The notes under the pieces are model-generated. The model ran no database searches, was not told the DNA's origin, and saw only the letters and a program-made list of their open reading frames with translations. Of a stretch of 64,000 nt of DNA, positions 1 to 12,200 are shown one piece after another. The stretch comes from Casuarius casuarius (Eukaryota > Chordata > Aves > Casuariiformes > Casuariidae). Both the position numbers and the translations under genes were made by a program. How positions within the stretch are numbered: position 1 is the first letter of the stretch; every line of letters begins with the position of its first letter. The DNA lies in the NCBI GenBank assembly GCA_003342895.1, contig PTFA01000229.1, positions 1,203,598 to 1,267,597 on the forward strand, written 5' to 3'.

Positions 1-974
1 GTTCAAAAAAAATTCCATGAGGGTAAAATGGAACACTGAGTCGAACTCCCTGGGTTCATAACTCTGTTTCCATGGAGCCCAAATGCTGGAAGAATGAGAT
101 GTGGGTATGAAGCTATCACTACAAATAATAATAGTGGTATATTTAAATTGCTATTGTATAGCAGTTATAGCAGCTTAAGTGCTAATTAACACAATATGTC
201 TAACTTCAATCTGCAGAACTCGACAATGAACATTTTCTGTGTGTTTCTTTTTTAATGCATTCTATTGATCTAATTATAAGCGTACCCTAAATCCACAAAA
301 ATAGAGAGGAAAGCAATCTTTAAGACTACTTAATACATAAGAAAACTCCAGGATCTGTACTGAAACAAACAAACAAAAAATGTGCACCTCAAGAAAAGTA
401 CTTTGCTAACAACGCACTGGTAAACATCACAAGAGTAAGTGAAAAAGGAGAGTGAGGAGTGTGACAGCAGCTGTATACCTGTAATAAATTCAGCTCAAGA
501 AGCATTGTGTATCTGTTGTATATGTAGGTATATTTTCTGAATATGTTTAGTGATGGTTGTATAGAAAATAATATTTCAGGAAGCAAGTTGTTAAGTGGCA
601 CCAAAGTTGTATAATTAAGCTGAAACAAAGACTATGAGTGAAGACAGCAAGAAGACCCACGGGTTGTAATTGAATAAGAAGCACTGGGATACAGTCATCC
701 CAGACATGAGCCTGCTTCTGTTAGCAAAATAAATTAGGTCCTTTAACCTTCTGGAGACCTCATCAAGCCATCTCTACACTTCATATGTCTTGAGAGAAGC
801 TTCATGTGCTGTTCATGATAATGAACAGCTAATTTTCCACATAGTGAACAAGAGCCCTCTGATAAATCATCATCAAAGGAATGTGTTCCACATGTCTATC
901 TGCTTTACAAGTAGACTGCCAATTTTCTTTCTTGAACTCCTGTTAACTTTCCAATCTCCTAGGCAACCAAAGCT
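1..974. other. Gene-free AT-rich unique sequence
   Basis: No recognisable coding, RNA or mobile feature. The longest frame is a 79-codon minus-strand run at 389-628 with biased composition and no domain. A short (AAAC)-like run lies near 365-378. It is probably intronic or intergenic vertebrate DNA. Confidence 0.6.
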
Positions 975-1240
975 GCCAGATTGGGGCAACCATTGACAGG
1001 ACAAGAGGCAATGGGCATAAATTCAAATACGAGAAATTCTATATAAACATAAGAAAAAGGGGTGGGTTGTTTGTCTTTTGGGGTTTTTTTTGCTATGAGG
1101 GTGGTTAAGCACTGGAACAGGTTGCAGTCATACAGAACACGCCTGGACACCTGTAACGTGCTGACCCTCCTTTGAGCAGGTGTTGAACCGGAGACCTCTA
1201 GTGGTGCCTTCCAGACGTAGCTATTTTGTGATTCTGTGAG
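975..1240 (+). mobile_element. CR1 LINE 3' end, 5'-truncated and diverged
   Basis: This is a remnant of the avian non-LTR retrotransposon CR1. The sequence shows the CR1 tail blocks in order: 'ggggcaaccattgacaggac' with 'aagaggcaatgggcataaa' near 984-1020, 'ctatgagggtggttaagcac' then 'tggaacaggttgc' near 1093-1125, a 'gcctggacac' block near 1141, and the terminus 'ttttgtgattctgtgag' ending near 1240. The copy lacks ORF1 and ORF2, as most CR1 copies do because reverse transcription starts at the 3' end and rarely finishes. It has internal deletions between the 'ggttgc' and 'gcctggac' blocks and many substitutions, which suggests an old insertion. The left boundary is approximate. Confidence 0.85.
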
Positions 1241-3365
1241 GTTACGTTTTTTTGTTTTTTTTTTTAATCAACCTAACCACAGAAAGCTCTTCTTTCCAAA
1301 ATATTTTTTCCCAAAATCCAGAAGAATGATATTCATTAATGCCATTTTAAAATAAGGTCAACAGTTCCAAATTTATTTACAGTTCTATGAGTATTTGGAA
1401 ATGCATGAACATGCACGGGAATAAAAGGGCAGTTCCTGTTCTGTGGACTGGAAGGTCTGCATCTGTACCTCTTGTATTGCAGAGAAAATCATTGTTAAGG
1501 GATCTAGAGGAATGCAATCAGGTTCTGTGGCAGAGTGAAAGACAAAGGTTATTCAATATACTGGAAGGGGATGGCTAGAGAAATATCATGGCCGTATTAC
1601 CCAGAGAGGGTAATAATGCTAATTATTATTTATATCAGCTTACCTAAAGCTACTGGATAGAAAGCAAAGGGATAAATCAAGACCAATGATCTCAGAGACT
1701 GTTGGGAGCAGGAAAGCTCTGTGTGTCTTTTAAAAGAAGGACCTAAGAGAAAAGAAAGTCACACCTATGGAGGTAAAGGCAATGACAGGGCATCTGATTA
1801 AAAGCAGCCCTGAGAATGAGCAAGTTCCCTAGGAAGAAGCACTGTGTTGGAGAAGAGAATCTGAAGGAGAGTTCAAGCTTGACTAAGAGGTAGGAGAATT
1901 TCTTAAACTAAATGTTTGCTTGTGGCTTCCTATCCTGTGACTCCTTTTTAAAGGGACTACACTCCTCTTTCCTGCTCCTATCATTCAGTTCTTAAGTTAT
2001 CCTGGTGACTTTCCTTTACAAGCACAAAGAAATGTTTGCCTAGAATAAACCTGGCTTTCCATTTATTTTCTGTTGTGCCATGGTTTGACAGTACCATGCA
2101 AAGTAAAGCCAAAAGTAGTGTTTCGGGCCAAATCTGGCTTTGGATACTCAGCCTCAGTCAATCTAACAAACATGTCCCTTTCTGATGTCTCTAACTGTTC
2201 ACCCAAAACTCAAGGCACCACAATTCAGTCATTTAAAAATCTATGCCGTGGTTTTACAGGGCTAGCCTGCTGCATAATAAATTTCTAATGATTTCAGAGA
2301 GAAAAATTAAGGCTACTGAGATTAATCATGAGAAATAAAAGAGCAAGCCCATATTTTACTATTTCTTTCCTAACTTTCAGCTGATTGCAGCATAAGTCTA
2401 GGTAATTTTTTTCTTCCAGTTAATTACATATAAACTGTAAACAATTCTAGGAACAATCTTGCACAGCCCTATAAAGAACAAGTGAATAAAACATACATAA
2501 GATGTGCAGATTGATACATAGATTTAGGATTTCAATGACTGTTTTGTTAGCTGTTTATTATTATCCAGCTAGTATTTGTAATTTTATTACAGCTTTGACT
2601 GTTTGACTGGCCCAACAGTTACAAGCAATTTCTCCTGAAATGTAACAATCCTAAAATATTTTATGATACTTCTTTCTTTTTCCCTTAACAAATAATTTAT
2701 TACATAATAAAAGTTTCATGTCACTATCTTTATTTACTTGTTTTCTCTTTAGTTTTCTAATCATCTTAGACCAGTATATGATTCATGTTATCAAACTCAG
2801 AGAGGTTTCTAAAGGCTTTTAGACTATTACTGCTGGAAAGAAGTAAAAAACAAAAAAAAAAGCAAGGCACAGCTTAAAATGCCTACAGAGATTAAGCTTT
2901 TTATTAGCCTTCAAGTCAATGGGATCAATATCAAGTTGAGGCTTTACTTATCTTTGTTATTTGATTTACTAAAGATTTACCAATAATCTAGTAGTAAGCC
3001 ATAAGCATATAGATACTGTAATATCAAGTCACTCTTTTTGTCCATATATTATAACATCCTATCCAGGAGTAACTGATGAAGCAGGGGAATCTTTTGACAT
3101 AAAAAGCACATTTGTTTTAGACAGTCATAAATGATCCCCTAGCCAAATTTTTTTTTTTATTCTTAATGATATTATTTTTATTAACGTTATACTTTTGATA
3201 ATAATTAACACAAGAAAATTGGTCATTTGTACAAAAAGGTGTTCTGTTGACAAACAGCAACCATATCTCATTGCACCATTAGGTTCATGTGTTACAGGAT
3301 ACTTCTCTTCCTTGGATGCATGGATAGAAAACATATTATCAGATGCAAGAAATTCTCTGAAATAT
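1241..3365. other. Gene-free AT-rich unique sequence
   Basis: No gene or RNA is supported. Open frames at 1387-1578 and 2073-2288 are short and show no domain. T-rich and A-rich runs lie near 1246-1266 and 2850-2862. The phrase 'caagtcaatgggatcaatatcaagttgaggc' near 2911-2943 resembles a fragment of a dispersed amniote repeat but is too short to call. Confidence 0.55.
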
Positions 3366-3640
3366 TTCATAGATTGTGTAGGTTATAAGGGCAGAATACT
3401 GGTTTCATCTAGTTTGACCTTTTGTGTAACACATGCTATACAAGCTCTCCAAATTGATTCTCACTTGAACCGGAGTTTCTCTTTTAGAAATGTGTCTAGT
3501 TTCAGTTTAAAAATTGCTAGTGTGGAGAATTCACCACAAATCACGTAAGTTGTTCCATTGGCTAACTATGCTAGTTAAAATGTGTTTTATTGGTAGTATA
3601 AATTTGTCTAGATTTAACCTAAATTCAGTTTACTAGAATG
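3366..3640 (-). mobile_element. Ancient CR1-like LINE 3' fragment, antisense
   Basis: Read on the plus strand, this stretch follows the order of an antisense CR1 3' region. It begins with a 'catagattgtg' terminus, then 'tttcatctagtttgacct' near 3403-3420. A 'tttaaaaattgctagtgtgg' then 'agaattcaccac' block follows near 3505-3537, then 'aagttgttccattggctaa' near 3546-3564 and 'aatttgtctagatttaacct' near 3601-3620. These match the general pattern of older sauropsid CR1 lineages ('catctagtctgacct', 'agaatccaccac', 'gttccaatggttaat') rather than the young avian CR1 tail. It is well decayed, and it accounts for part of an open frame at 3195-3548 that is therefore not a gene. The subfamily is unknown. 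Confidence 0.6.
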
Positions 3641-4536
3641 ACAGATTCTCCAATATCACGCTGCTGTTCATGTAAGTAATTATAGAATTTGCTCACCTCC
3701 ATATTGTCACTTTAAGCACTTTGGACTTTTTAAGCACTCAGTGTTTTTATTTGTATATGCTTTCCAATACTTTAACTTTTCTTGTGGTTCTTTATGAAAG
3801 AACCAGCATCAAAACTGGAACATACATATACAGGAATGGTCACAGCATTTCTAAACAGAGAGATAAGAGAATCAATCTATTTCTGTCAAGACTGCTGCTC
3901 ACATAGTAGTCTAGGTTAGTCTCGTTAGTAATCTAGGGTAACAGTAGTCTTTTTCAGTGCGCTGGGAGTTCATGGTCAGCTTTTCTTTACACTAAATAAA
4001 ATTATCTTGGGAAGTTACTGCTTCCCAAGCTGTAATTCCCCGCTCTGAAAGAATGGCCTATGTTCTTTGGTCTTACATGTAGGGTTTGCATTTGACTATA
4101 CTTGACATGTCTGTAGAACAAACTGATTTCTTAATTTTCCAGTTTCCAATCCTTTCATCATTTATTAACATTTTAAATGATGGTTTCACATTTTTTGTAT
4201 ATCTCTGAAAAAAATGTTATGTACTGAAATGTAAAAAATCAAGATTTGAAGGATTCCATTGGAAAAGTTTGCCTGATGGTGACTCTCCATTTGATAAAAT
4301 CTGTTAAGTAACCTGACCTTGCCTGGAATGTTATTTGCTGTGTGATTTTATGATGATAATGAGTCATAACATTACCAAACACAAGAACACTAACGAAAGC
4401 ACCTTCATGTTTCTCAGTTGCTGATATAGGATATTGTTAAGCTAGTTGCTTAGATGACATAATTTACAGTCAAAATGCCAGAGCATGAACTATAGTAGTG
4501 TAGTAGCAAAATTTTACAATTTCTGACTATGCTAGC

Positions 4537-4581
4537 AGCAATAATTTTCTCAAACCAAATAATCACAATAAAATTATTGCT
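4537..4581. repeat. Short inverted repeat, 12-bp arms
   Basis: The arms 'agcaataatttt' (4537-4548) and 'aaaattattgct' (4570-4581) are perfect reverse complements around a 21-base spacer. In AT-rich DNA such a match can arise by chance. No function is implied. Confidence 0.5.
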
Positions 4582-4716
4582 TTAGTAGAGAGAAAATATC
4601 ACCACTTTTTCATACTTGAAGAAAATTAACTCAAAAACACTTTGAAAAAGGTCTAATTTTAATTATTTTATTAATTTTATAATGTAAAATATACAATAGA
4701 ACCACTATGACACTTT

Positions 4717-4735
4717 AAACAAACAAACAAACAAA
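4717..4735. repeat. (AAAC)n microsatellite
   Basis: Four perfect units of aaac followed by aaa. A simple repeat in AT-rich DNA. Confidence 0.85.
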
Positions 4736-6882
4736 AGTTTCCAATGTTGTATTCATAGGAGCAGCTATTTTCATAATTTAGAGTCATATTAAATTTCATT
4801 TTGATTTTTGATATACACTGAGAGCCCTACCTGATTCAGGAAAGTACTTTTCTCTGGATCTTACAGTGCTGAAAAAATTATTTGCGATCACCATTAATCC
4901 CAGTACTTCAGTCATAAAAAGATTGAAGTATACCTTTTCAATAAACTGATTGATGCTCTACGTTGTAGAGTATTGCACAGACATAATATATAGGATAAGC
5001 GCCTGAGTACAATTCTTTCTTCTTATCAGTTATTAAGTTGAAACACAAATGGGTGATAGCCATTTGTGTAGTTGACCTTCTATTTTGCCAGTGCACAACA
5101 TACAGAATTTTTTCATCATTTTTCTTACAGGGAATTCTTGTAATGAGAGACTTACTAATAAATTGGCAATATCTAAAGTAAGCTTTGAAATGAGGAGTGA
5201 AAACCATTTTCTTATTTTTTTTTTTAGTCATGAATAAAATATTCTGTCCTCTCATTGTGTTTTAAAACAAGACCTCATTCAATTCTATACTCCAGCTCAC
5301 CTCTATCTTCCCCTGGCTTTGTATTATACAGATTACACGGATGTAAATCTTTAGTAATTTAATCATGACTAAGACCTGATAAGACAAAAAGAGCTTAACA
5401 GGTAATATTTTCCGTAGTCAGTGTGCAAGGATAAATGAAAGGAGATGTTTCACTTCGCCTGGACAAAAATGGCAAAAGATTTAATCCTTTGGTCTCCTTA
5501 GCACAGTGATTTATTTTTCACTTTTGCTGCATACTTTCAAGGGTGAAGAATTAACCTGTGCTTTCAAAAGAAATATAGCAATCCAAGTACTCAAAGTAGC
5601 ACTGTGTCTCTGATACGCATCCAGAGTGCACAAATAAAATCTGTTCACCTGAACTACATCAGCTCATGTACACCACCACCACATAGAAAAAAGTTTACAT
5701 GTAGCAAGTACTCTGTCAAAATCTGTAAAAATCAGTGGGATTTCAGAGATTTGGATAAGACTCTAAATGCAGAGTGGCCAATGAAATTTTGCAGTCTGCT
5801 TACTAAGTAGTTATGTTGTATCAAATGATTGAGCTAATTACATACAATTTCAAACATTTAAGAACTTAGAGAGGCTTAAATGGAGAAGAAAGAAATACCA
5901 GGTAGTTAGTCTACAATTACATGGCATTTTCAAGGCTTTGTATTTTCATGATCAGTTATTCAAATGCATAGAGATTAATTAAATGGTTATTTATATACTC
6001 TACTATTAAGCAGTGCCTGATATTATTTATAGTGTTTTTTTTTTCTTTTTTTCTTTTTAATAAACTGTGAACAATGCATCATTATTCACTGGTATTACAT
6101 GCACTTCAAAGATGTCTACCTGATACACATAGAGATATGCATCTATATGTATATGGAACTGTAATTTGCCACTGGTTTGAATTCATGGATTCTCTGTCAG
6201 GCAACCAAGCCCTATATTAAAGAAATTACTGAAAAACTAAAACTAACCACTGAAACATTAATAGCCACCTGACATCTAGGCTGCGCAAAGGTAAAACACA
6301 ATCATCTGTTCTAGTGAGAGAGGCTAGGTAGCTAATGGTGAGGGAATCCCAGAGCATAACAAGTGAGGAAGAAAACTCATTAAAAAGTAATGTTCTGGGT
6401 ATAATTTTATTTCTTATTTCCAGAGAAGGTTTGTACCAGAGGGTAGACCCAACATTTCAGCCACAAACATCCTTCCTCAAGAGGGTAGTTTGTATACAGT
6501 GAAGTCCAGAGTTTAAATGTTTTAAAGACAATTTTACTTCATAGTAATCCCTGGTAAAGGTCATCTGTGTCTGAACTGCTAGCACTGCTTTCACATGTCT
6601 TCTGTGGAAATAAAGCAACCTACGTTATAGTCAAGCCTTCTTGTACTGTCATAGTTCTTAAATGCCAAGACATGTCACAGAAGTCTTTAAAAATGAGAGA
6701 CATAGCAGTAATTGAATGCAACTATGAAATCATGTGGAATGACTTAACTAAATATATGTAGCATAGGGGCACAGTGAGCATTTGTTTTGACAGCTGTTCA
6801 GTTTTTGCTTTGTTTTACTTTGGTAACTTCATTTTCTGTATCTGATACTACTAGAGCAATAACTGATAGCTATCAGATAGTA

Positions 6883-6901
6883 AATAATAATAATAATAAT
6901 A
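6883..6901. repeat. (AAT)n microsatellite
   Basis: About six units of aat/taa in a row, immediately after the short inverted pair 'ctgatagctatcag' at 6864-6877. Confidence 0.85.
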
Positions 6902-9043
6902 TGCCTACATTTGCCTTCTGAACTGCCAGTACGTGTTTCTCAATATTGATGCTGCACTAAATTTTTTACATCAAATTCATCAACAGAACAGCTTCCTGCA
7001 TTTTCGCTATGTATTATTTACCTAGTACAGCAGTGTAATTATCTGTTCCAAAGTAAAGATGAGAGTTAACATGCCTGTTATTTATTGTTAACACATCTGC
7101 CTGCATAAAGTCTGATATCTTCCATACACTAAACATTAACTTGTTTTCCAGTTGCCATCCTAACAGTAAACTACTAATATCCCTATGTGATGTGTATTGT
7201 TTGTCATTTATTTCTATAACTTCATACATCTTCTATCCACCCAGCAGGTTCTTAATGCTTATGCAATTGCCTGTCTTCTGTAACTCCTCTTTGGAACACA
7301 GATATATACATACGTAACTCAAAGGAAATAATACAAGGCGGAAGAATTATACATAGTTAAGAAGCATTGTGCATGTAGGAGAAGGAAGGGCAAAAATTAA
7401 TGATTAATCAGTTGAGATTTGTGCCTTATTACTTTTAAATGAGTTTCTCTCTTTAGCATGTCCTTAATTGTAGATAGGAATATGACAAAATTTAGACCAT
7501 TGCACACCAGAATCTATTCGGGTTTTTTTGCAATTGAGGGTATGCTACACTGACGTGTGTATGGAAGATCTTACCATTCGACTTTTTAAAGATGATGTGT
7601 GTCAAAGCAAAGTAAAAATTCCCTCTCGCCTGTCTTTAACTGTCCCATGATCTCATTATCATGAAATCTCATGATCTCATTGATATTCTGGAGATCAAGG
7701 GAAACTAAAATGTGTCACAACTATATTATCAGTATGTTATCAAAGATTAAAAACAATTTTTTGTTTACTCCTTTGCTAATGACAGAACATGCACATTGGA
7801 ACTTCCATACTTTTTTTTCCAACAAAGGTATCTCTAACAAGGGACTGTAGATTCCAGGAGAATGATGCTTTTCATGAAACTGCTAACCTTTCACTGTTGG
7901 GTTCTGAGCTTCATGTGATACATATCTTTTAGAAACCAATCTTAATCTTAACATAAAGCATTGCTTAACAAGAAAGATGCAATTGAGCAAACGCGCATTT
8001 CTAAGTAATGGAATATCATGCCATACAAATGAAGCCAGGCCTGATTTGAAAATGAGTTTTAACATTCCTTCTAGGTTAGTAATTTAAAAACAAAATCAGT
8101 CATTCCACAGATCAGCACTGTACATAAACAAACAAACTCTGAACAATAATAATAACAAAGTCAAGATCAGTCGACCTCATGTTGTGTTAATGAACTGTAA
8201 ACTGTGGAATCTGCCTACATAGGAGTGACTATTTACCCCACCCTATTACCAAAGTATCCAGACATCATGCAGATATTCATATCTGCATATCTTCATATCA
8301 TGCAGGTATGAAGAAATGTATCACTGAATTATTTGTATGGAGCAAGGGTATATTACCATTTCATTCCTTTCTGAAGTGAAGAACTATAAAATTACTGTAT
8401 CACTTGCCCTCAATATTTTTGCAGAAGACTAGAAAATTTATCCAAAAGAAAGTTAACAAAATCTATAAAATATTTTTATTCTAAATCTATAAAATCCATA
8501 AGGTATTATACAGAAGACAAAATAGCAAGGATGTCAAAGAAATCAAAGCAATCTTATGTATATGGCCAGCCCAGGGTGTGATCTTTTTTATTACTTAGGG
8601 ACTTAAATGATGGCAAGACCTCAAGTTTGACCACCTGCATGTTTCATGCCAAGTCACTACTTACCTATTTTGAAATTTGTCTTTAATAAGCTCATTAAAG
8701 GTATGCTACTTCTTCCTGCACAGTACAAAACTGAATAGGGAAATCTTACACCATAGTTCTAAATACAGATATTACAGTGAGGACTCCAGTGCCAAATATA
8801 GGGCAGCTGCTAACCTAACATCAGCAGGAGGTGTAATCATAGATATTCACCCTGTCTCTCTAGGATAAATCATCATTTAAAGCATAGAGATTTTTCTGTA
8901 AGTAGATGGAGATGGAGAGGGCCTTCTGAAGCAAGCAAAAGCCAAAGAAAGAGAGAAGAGGTTGAGATGCAGCAAAAGAAAGACTCAGAAAAGAAAAGGA
9001 AAGCCATCTTGAACTGGGAACAGTCCCTGCTATGACTGGACAA

Positions 9044-9075
9044 ATATACATATATGCACACATGCATATGCATGC
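9044..9075. repeat. 32-bp alternating purine-pyrimidine tract
   Basis: An uninterrupted alternation of purine and pyrimidine made of AT, AC and GC steps ('atatacatatatgcacacat...'). Such tracts can adopt left-handed Z-DNA when they are rich in CA/CG steps. This one is rich in AT steps, so it is a weak candidate. Confidence 0.75.
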
Positions 9076-9195
9076 CATGTATGAACTGAAACCTTAATGC
9101 AAATATAGTGCTAATCAATCTGTATCCTTTGTATGCCAAAAATCTGAACATAGATTTGAGAATTGGATTCCTAATTAAGAGAACTAAGAAGATGT

Positions 9196-9229
9196 AAATA
9201 TAGCTAAATATAGCTAAATATAGCTAAAT
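9196..9229. repeat. Perfect tandem repeat, 10-bp unit, 3.4 copies
   Basis: The unit 'aaatatagct' repeats without a mismatch at 9196-9205, 9206-9215 and 9216-9225, with 'aaat' of a fourth copy. The perfect identity suggests recent slippage and likely length polymorphism. Confidence 0.9.
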
Positions 9230-12200
9230 GATACTCCATTCCAGACTAGATGAGTGAAACCATTGATTAAATAGAGTTTAGTCACATCTCTGAGGTTGTA
9301 TTGTTCTTTCAGCCGAACTTCTAAATTTCCCAAACCCTAAGTACAGTGAAGTGCCAGCTGACTTACCAAGGCTGGCAGGTAGAAAGGGGCCAGCTGAACA
9401 GCTCATTAGTTGGCATTAGAGGTGAGAGTATGGTCCAGGGTCTTTATATCTAGAAGTCATCATCTGGATCCTTGAATTCTGGCCCTGAGTGTGTCCAAGC
9501 CAAAAGCATAAGGAGGAAGCACTGGCTAACTTGTCCAAATCCAGCCTGGAGGGAAAAGATTATGTCTCCAAAGCATAACTGGAACAAAAATAACATACCA
9601 GCCAGTGACCTAAAGGGAAGATGTCCCATCAAAACCAACCAGTCTGCAAAAACAGATGGTACAAGGAGTAATGGATGGCTGCTCATTTTCTTTGGTGAAA
9701 CTGTAAGTGTTGAACAAGAACTACAGTTACAATGCTTGGTAACATTTTCAAGTCATGAGAAGATTACGGTTGCACTGCGCTTTGTTCAGAACTGACAAAA
9801 TGTATGCGTTTGCACTTATCCCCCTCCCCCCCACCAAGTCCAAGATCTCAAGACAAAGAGGACTTCATAGGCAGATCTAGACCCCAATAAGAAAAGAAGT
9901 GCAAAAGGTGGCAAAAGTGGTAGTGACCCAAATAGGATGTTGAATAACGTTTTTTTTTTCCTTTAAAGGGACCAGTCATTTTAAAGTACCTCTATTCTTG
10001 AGTGCTGTATGTCGAACATATTAATAGAACAATGTTTTTTGAAAGCCATGTTGACACTTCACCTCTAAAATCAAACCTCTAATTAGGAATCACAAGATGC
10101 ATACAGAAAACAGAAATATTTCAATTCATCAGTTAACTTTGAAAACTTAGGTCAAAGCCTCGTTTTTAGCCACCTAATTTTAGTTAGCTAAACAGAGTGT
10201 ACCATGAGCAGGCTTGCTTTAGGTTCTCTTTGTAGTCAATGGAAAAGAGACAGGTGTCTCTAGAGGCTGTTTCAGAGTAGCCCAGATTAAAATAGAGAGA
10301 ATGTCAGGCTTATTATCAATACTACTGCTAAGATAATAACATCAGCTGTCTTTTCTGCAACTATAGTCAATTTTTGGTGGGAACCATGTGAGAGTTAGGA
10401 TTTTAAAGAATGCCGAAAGAGCAAACATAAGTTTATAAAGTAGATTTAAGAAATACTTCTCACTGTCCTATTCTTTCTTAAAATGTGATCCTGCTTAATA
10501 TGTCTTACAGTTGTGACCACTCTTTCTATTCTACTCTTAGGCATAAGGATAAAACAAAATAATATATATCATTGTAGCTTTTTGGAACAAGAAACCAAAT
10601 TCAGCCTTGGAGCACACTCTTCATAACTGATGTAGGTGCCTTTGGAATAATCAGTTCATTTGTCCCCAGAGCAGAAAATATGCTGTAAATTCTGTAAATT
10701 TACAGAGTAGAAGTCATCTGGCTTGTATTTTGTGGATAGCTACATTATTTTCTTCTTCTTCAGGAGGAGAGAAAAATTCAAGGAAAACAATAAACTAGGT
10801 TGTACATGTCGTCGTTTCTGCATTTACAATCCTCCTCTACCACCACTGGCCACTTGAGTGCCCTTCCTCAGGTTTCTTTCAAGTCTGTGACTTGAAATCC
10901 TCAGCCTTTCTGCTCATCAGTGAGTGAAAGAAATCCTAGCTTCCCATACTGAATTGCTAATGACAAACAGTTGTCATTAAGAGCCCTATGTTTTCCTTTC
11001 TAGTTAGGCTAAAGTACTTCCTCAGTTGTCTTTCTCTCAGTGAGAGAAAGATCTCACATGGAGGTAGTATACAATAACTCCTATGTTCCTAAGACAGGTC
11101 TCCATTCTGCTATTCTTCCACTGAACTTGTGACAAAGATCATCCCAGAAGCAGAAGCAGGGGCCTTGAGGAGGTCATAAGCGAATTTCCATCCCAGACAA
11201 AGCAGAAGTTCCCTCAGTTTAAGGCGATTTTGTTAGTGATTTGATCTCCTTTTAATTAGTTACAGTGGTTGGAATGCCTTTCATACTGCATTTTAGGTTT
11301 CTTTTCAGATATTGGAGAGAACATTTTCCTTTTTGATAATGTGTTTCTGCTACAGCCATGAGCCAAATTACTTTATCTCGTTATAAAACAGTATAGTAAA
11401 GGGTTTTTTTTTTCTGTTTTTTTTCCTCTGTCTTTCCTTCTATTTTTAATCGCGTGCTCTGTTGATGTCATGTATTTTTAAACATCTCATGTTCCATTGC
11501 CTATGCTGACAGTTACTAATGCATGGGAATTATAAACTGCTTACATAAAAGTTAATTTTTTGAATCAATTTTGTAGGAATGTTCCTAGTGTAAGATGACT
11601 GCATTAGTCATTTTCTCTGCTCTGTTGTCTTTCAAAGAATATCTATTAAGTAGTTTGGAGAATGTGGATTTATGAATGTGTGTTCACTACATTAAATTTC
11701 AGAATAGCAAATGCGAACAAGTCAATGCTAGTCAATACATAAACAACTGGCAGAGCTAATAATTCAGGAGCTAAGAAATGAGGTTAGAAAGGGTAGGTTT
11801 GGGTTTATAAGCACATTCACATCTGCTTTGGAAGTCTTTATATTAAAATATAAAGATATAATTTAAAAGATATAGATAATAAGAAAAAATATACAATATA
11901 CTAAAATAAAAAAACATTTTTTGACCAAGATTTTACCATTCAAGAGTGACATACTTACAAAACCAAATGTAGCGTATGTTGTATCACAAGGACATTCAGA
12001 GTATTGGTCCAAACACTGTTTCAGTCATAAACTTTCTGCAACCAAAGTATAAATAATAATTTAGCAATAATCATTAATAACACAAGCATTATTAACTACT
12101 ATGCATTCCATGATGGCAAACCTTCATATCTGTTGAAGGCCTATATTATGGCTTGTGGCTACATATTTCTCACTGTTCAGGTTTCTATCCTGAGTGTCAA

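Larger units (their letters stand above)
3641..9043. other. Gene-free AT-rich unique sequence
   Basis: About 5.4 kb with no recognised gene, RNA or dated transposon beyond the small repeats listed separately. Open frames such as 4938-5255 (minus, 105 codons) and 7014-7229 carry no domain. T-rich runs lie near 5214-5225 and 6034-6058, and the area near 8905-9003 is purine-rich without a simple period. Confidence 0.55.

Noticed and set aside
3195..3548. 117-codon plus-strand open frame
   Set aside because: Its second half lies in an antisense CR1-like fragment, and the rest has no domain.
11029..11051. Hairpin as a microRNA precursor
   Set aside because: The stem is only 10 bp with a 3-base loop, far shorter than a precursor.
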